Positions 53,501-59,500 of a DNA stretch of 64,000 nt are shown here, piece after piece. Origin of the DNA: Meandrina meandrites (taxonomy: Eukaryota; Cnidaria; Anthozoa; Scleractinia; Meandrinidae); the NCBI GenBank assembly GCA_963693305.1, contig OY855905.1, positions 25,285,937 to 25,349,936 of the forward strand. The letters are read 5' to 3'. Within the stretch, counting starts at the first letter, position 1; the number at the start of each line of letters is the position of its first letter. Position numbers and translations under genes: made by a program. The notes under the pieces are model-generated. The model was given only the letters and a program-made list of their open reading frames with translations, was not told the origin of the DNA and searched no databases.

Positions 53501-56500
53501 ATCCAGCAAAGCAGAAAAAGGTTGTTTAGCAGCAGCTCGAGACCAAAGTCGGGATCGCGTGATTCTAATTGAATGTTTTGCAGAAGGCCAAACTTCCGGA
53601 GCCCTGCGTTTTAAATGGAATTTATTTGATATAAATAAGCAAGGACAACTAACAGCTACAAATCAAGCACGAGGTAAAAGTTCTTTAGTGGTGACTGACA
53701 TGGGTAGTCTCGATACGAGGCTTTCCGCTATGATTGTCAAAAACCACCTCTTACTTGCGGCTGGTACAACGTCGAATGCTGCCATTTTATTTCTTGACGT
53801 AACACTGAGTTCTGGTGGTTTTCCAACAATTTCAGTTGATAAATTAACGGCACAGAAAATCGGTCCTGAGGTAGCAGACAGTGGTGCTACCTATTATGCA
53901 TACCTTCACAAGCAAAGCACCGCCTCCTCAAAGCCATTCCTACGACGCCTCCGTCCACAAAATGGTCAAGTATCAACTAGCTACATCATAGATGTAAAAA
54001 ACACTAACCCTAGCAGTCTTGTTGCAAATTCCATTAGCGCTAACATGCCTAACAATGACTGGTTTTGGTTCTTATTTAAAATCAGTACATTAAATGGTGG
54101 AGTTGCGATCCAGAGTGGGGAGAGAATCAGCATCCAAACTCCCAAAAATGACAAAGGCTGGAGTTATGTAAAAAGCAACTGTGATTCTCTGCAAGCAGAT
54201 CAACATCGTGAGCTGTTTAACTTTTGGATATTTAAAACAAAATCATGCGATCCAGAAAAGGGTGGATACTCAGTTGTATCTGGTGAAATAAGTCCGAACG
54301 ACTGCATTTTACTTTGGCCAAAAACAGAGCATTTTGAGCCTAGTAACTACCAACATAACCTTGCTCTCCCAACCGAAAGAGCAATCAGGAATGCCAAAGC
54401 AAGATTCGGGCCTTGGTTTTTTCCATGGAGACTCATGATTCCCACGGAGGCTTCACCTGTGCGTCCGATACCAGTGCCAACGGGTTCGTCTTCAAACTCA
54501 CCAAAAAATGTTTACCAAGGTAACAAATACTCTCTTCTTCATTTTGGCAAAGGAATCTCGCTTGGAACATCTTCCCCACGATCAGGGGTAAGAGGAGGTC
54601 TTCTTCAGTTTGCTAAAACTGCCGTTAGACCAACCATAGTATCAAATAATGGAAACCCAGCTTCAATTAAACTTATCTTTAGAGGTAATGGGGGATCTTT
54701 TCCTCTTGCGGCATTTCCACCCCATGAAAAAGCTAAACTTGAAGTTCTATTCAGCACTGTCTATAAAGAGGGAAGCTACGCCCAACGAAGAATGACTTCA
54801 GGATTGTTTTATAATATTGCATATAACCCACCCTCAGATTCATCATCCCCAGGAGAGTTTAAAAATCTTGCACGAATTGGCGGTCTGGAAAGTCTGGAAT
54901 ATCCCAACGCTCCACCTTCATTCGTTTGGCTGATTCCACCACCTTTTAAGGTAACTGGGATGTGTGCAGCAGTATCGACTCTCTTTCAATTTAATGCTGA
55001 CAGGGTGGGCAACAAGGCTCCTAACTCGGTCGAATCTTTGACAAAGGTAGTCACTAACGCTGTGGGTCCTGGCAGTTTCGGAGAGGGATTGTTTAAGCCA
55101 TTTCTTTCCGTGCATTTTGATGTCACTATACTAAATGAGATTGGTGAAAAAGTACATGCATCGTTTATGCGCCAGATTAATGAACACATTCCTAAACCAC
55201 CGCCTGCAAGTCCTACTAAAAGGCCACAGAGTGGTACCCACAGTTGGCAAGAACTTGGCGATTTGGAAGCGTGTGTGTCTTTATCTAACACAACATTTTG
55301 GGAGGATAAAGTCCAAAAACAAAAAATTAAAGATAAACTCACTCAAGTCTTGCGGTCCAAGTGGATGGACAACGAATTTTTAAAGATACGTAAAGAAGTG
55401 GCACCAAACTTTCTTCGCGATGTTTCCTTAAGGTACTCAGCATATGGTGGAATTGCCGTACTAATTGCCACTAGACTTAGAAGTCCCGAATTCTTAGAAG
55501 AACTATTAACCAATGATAAAATATATATACAGCCTATTTTAAATTCACACTTGAAAGTCTTGGACTTTATTCGACCAGACTTGGGAATAGAAGTCAGACA
55601 AGACATCATGAGCGCACTGCTGGCGAAAGAAATAGTTACGCAGGTTTGTGTACCTTTTTTTCATTAATGACAAACTTCTTTGTTCTAAACTCGTCAACAA
55701 GTCCCCTACTAAAGTGTATAGTAAATCAAAGCATGAGCATATCGTGTCTTAAAGTCTTGCTCAAACTCACTCAACGGTTCCTAGCCTACACACTCAGTAA
55801 GGCTGAATACTGTTCTTAATTCCCATCCATAATTAGAAAGATATACCAAGTTATATCGCTGCCAGTTTATGCTTTTTTTCCTTTATTAGGCGTTTGCAAA
55901 GTAAAGGATTAAATTTCGACATCTTACGCCCTTCACGAAATCATATAAAAGTTACAGCCCTAAAAATATAGTGTCATGTTCATAAATAATAAATAAATAT
56001 AAATTTATATAGCGCTAATACTACATAAGTGCTAAATATAAAAAAAAGAAACTACCTAATAAGCATTATCCAGCCTAATTAGTAGAAATGGATAAAAACG
56101 CAGGTAGAAAAAAGTTCATTTAGGACCAAAAATAGGATAAAATACATCGAAATGAGAATCAACCATCTCCGCAATATTTTGCTTGATGATCACGCAACTG
56201 TATGTAGCAATAGCCTGAGACGGCAATCCTGTGTCTTTTCAGCTAAAATAACTTTTAGACAACTGGCAAGGTTTCAGTAATTTTTAATAACATTTTGCAC
56301 TAGATCACAAATTTTTCAGCTATGTTTTGTTCCTAAACATTTCTGAAAAAAATTCCTTATTAATGTGGTATCGTAAATTCAACTTTTAACCCCCCCCCCC
56401 CCCCTCCCACCCCCACACAAACTTGTAATGTAAGATCTGTACTTACATGTAAAAGGTAAAGGTAAAGCAACTTTATTTATACACGGTTTGTGTTTAAAGC

Positions 56501-59500
56501 TGGAAGCTTGTGGGGCCGTGTATATGAATTAAAACAAATACTAAATAAACACAACATGTAAGCTTCCATTACCTACAATAATTTCAAATATCGTTGTTCT
56601 TTCACAGCCTTGGACAATACTGCAGTCTTTGAACAAGGAAAAACAGAGGGAAGCCATAAGTGCGGCGATTACGGCAATACATGAAGGGCCGAATGTACCA
56701 CAAGAAGTCAAAACTACATTCACAGATGTCATGAAGGGACTACTCAATGTTATTCTTTATCCGATTACAAGCACGCAGCTCGGAGTCTTTAACAATTTCC
56801 TTGACATGACAAAGCTCGATGTCTTAGAGGCTGTTGATGAACGTGCTAAAATATTCAAGGAAAAATTTCTTAACCTCTTCGTTCAAGAAAATCCTAAGCA
56901 TAAAAAAATAAAGAAAACAGTTCAGGAAATTGACGAAGCAAAAAAATTAAGACGTACAGCAGTGAAAAATTTTGATTCCCTGTTTAAGGAACCCAAAATG
57001 GACCTAGATGCTTGGGCGAAAAATTGGAGAGACTTCGAACAACTACCTAAGATGAGACAAAAAAGATATGAACTGCGCGAACTGTTCATAAAAGAGCTGA
57101 AAAACGCTGGTTTTACCGAGCTATCAACTAATATTCTCCACCAGGTAATACGCAATAATCCTCGTCTTGTCGCTGGAACGACGCATACCTTTAACTTATT
57201 AGGAGCAGTTGGTGCCACCTACAGCATATTCAGAGAAATCTTCACTCCAGACAGTGCCGTTCGTCAAGGTAGCCCGAGAGATGTCGCGTCAGTCGTAGCA
57301 ACCTTTCTCGGTGGCATAGGATCCGTTAAAGGAACCTATGACTTAGCCAAAGTCTTGAAAGAAAAGATATTCCCCTCTACGGACACACGCAGACCTACGG
57401 ACACAGGCTACACTGAAGGTGTTAGATCGGCTGAGGAATTAGTTACATTTGAGGACGAGTTAACAACGGAATTTGGTGTGGACCTGTCTAACATGGAGAG
57501 ATACGTGGAGAGGAAGTCTCGTCTAGACAAGGTTTCCAAATTAGGAAAGGTTTTTACTGTTTTAGGTGTTTTTGCTGACACCATTTTCTTCGGTTTAAGT
57601 GTGTATGACCTCTATAACGATTTCAACACAGACAGTAAGGATCCTTGGAAGATAGCAGACGACTTTTTATTCGCGGCTTCTTCTGGCGTCGGAGCGGCTT
57701 TTGGTAAGTGTTATAACTGGTTTATGAGCGCGTATGATGTTTATTCATGAGTTGTGAACAGAACGAGCATAGCGAGCGAGTCAGTTTTCTATTCTTCACA
57801 ACAAGTGAATAAATATTGTAGGAGCAAAAACCATGCAGTAATTTGTTTATTATATGAGATATAACAAAATTGAGTGAAAAAAAATTGAGCATCGCCGTCG
57901 TAGGAGCGAAAAGCAAAAATTGTTGACTGTAACATTCTAAACGCTACAGCTTAACTGCAAAGAATTTTGCATGTTTAATTCTGCATTAATAGTTGCTCTA
58001 TGTAGCAATTAATGTTGCATCATTATAAAAAGTTGTTTCTTTAAACAGATGCAATTATTTACAGTCTTTGTTTTGTTTTGTGTTTTTTGTTTGTTTCACT
58101 TCTTCGAGTAGGTTCTTAACAAAGAGAACATCAAAATAACCGAGTGATTTAATGTTTTTTCTTCGCGGTGTTTTCTAAAAGAAATAGAAAGCTGTTTCCT
58201 TCTTTCTATCTAGTTATGGAAACACTCGTGAAAGTTTTAGAGAACTTGAAAAAGCTGTGGGAACAATTGCCTATTGGTTCGTGTTCCCATAGTATTTCTC
58301 GTTCTCCCAAACTTCCATGCACTCGTGTCTCAATACCTCGATAGAAACACGGAACATGTTTTCTATTTCTTAATTAACATCATTTTTTTAAACCAGAGGA
58401 AGCAAGCAAGCTTAAGCCAAATAAGTTTTAGAATAATGTTCAAAAACACGAAAAGTTACAAAAAGCAAATACAAATGTATAATTTTCCAAAACATGAAAG
58501 CGAATGCAAACGTATCACGTGTAAAATTGCATACGAATTGATAGAATTGACACACTGAAGCACAAATCATGACTAAAACACCACACGAGTACTACGAGTA
58601 ACATGCATGGTATGTATGTTTCGTTTGTTACTCGTATGTTAACTGTTTGTTACTCCTAGTACTCGTGTGGTTTTTAAGTCATGATAGCACAAAAACGTCA
58701 GCAGAGCACAAAGACGTTTTCCATTTATCTTCTTTTTTCAGGCATAGCCACTCTTATGGAAGTCTCAGGTGTTGCGGCAGCAGCTACTGGTATAGGGGCT
58801 TTGATTGTTATTGGAATTGGTCTGATCGCCATAATTAGCGACGCGATAAGACAGCGAGTCAGAGCAGATCAAGAAAGGAAAAAACAATGCAATAAATGGA
58901 AAGAATGGTGCTCTTGGGGCAAAGGCCTTTTCAGCCACTATGGTTTTCTGTAAGTTATATATATATATTATTTTTCGTCAATTTTCCTTTGATGTTAGTA
59001 TTTTCAAAATGAACGTAAACACATCAAACAGATAATTTTTAGAATTCTGAATTACTCAAATCGAGACGAAACCTTATGACACTTCTTGAATGGAAGACTA
59101 CGACTTGATTTAATTAAAATAAGGAAGTGGAGGAGAACTTTTCGCTAAACCCGAACAAAATCCTCTGTACTAAATCGTTTAAAATATATTCAACAGCTTA
59201 ACAATTCCTCACAATCGTAATGACAATAATAACGTAACAACATAACATGGTAAAGAAAAGGTAAGAATCCTATTTAGGCTGGAATCAGTAATTTTATAAC
59301 TTCCTTTAATTAGTGAGTGAAAAAATGCGACGATTTCATTTTCATAAGATTTGTTACAGTTTGAAAATCAAGCATGTTTGGATTGTTAGATATTATGTAA
59401 CGGCTTTTCACCTCTATATTCTGCAGGGCGGATAGTGACGCAAATCCTTGCAGCAAATGCCCAACAAAAAAGCATCACATATTGCGAATCATGCGTGCGA

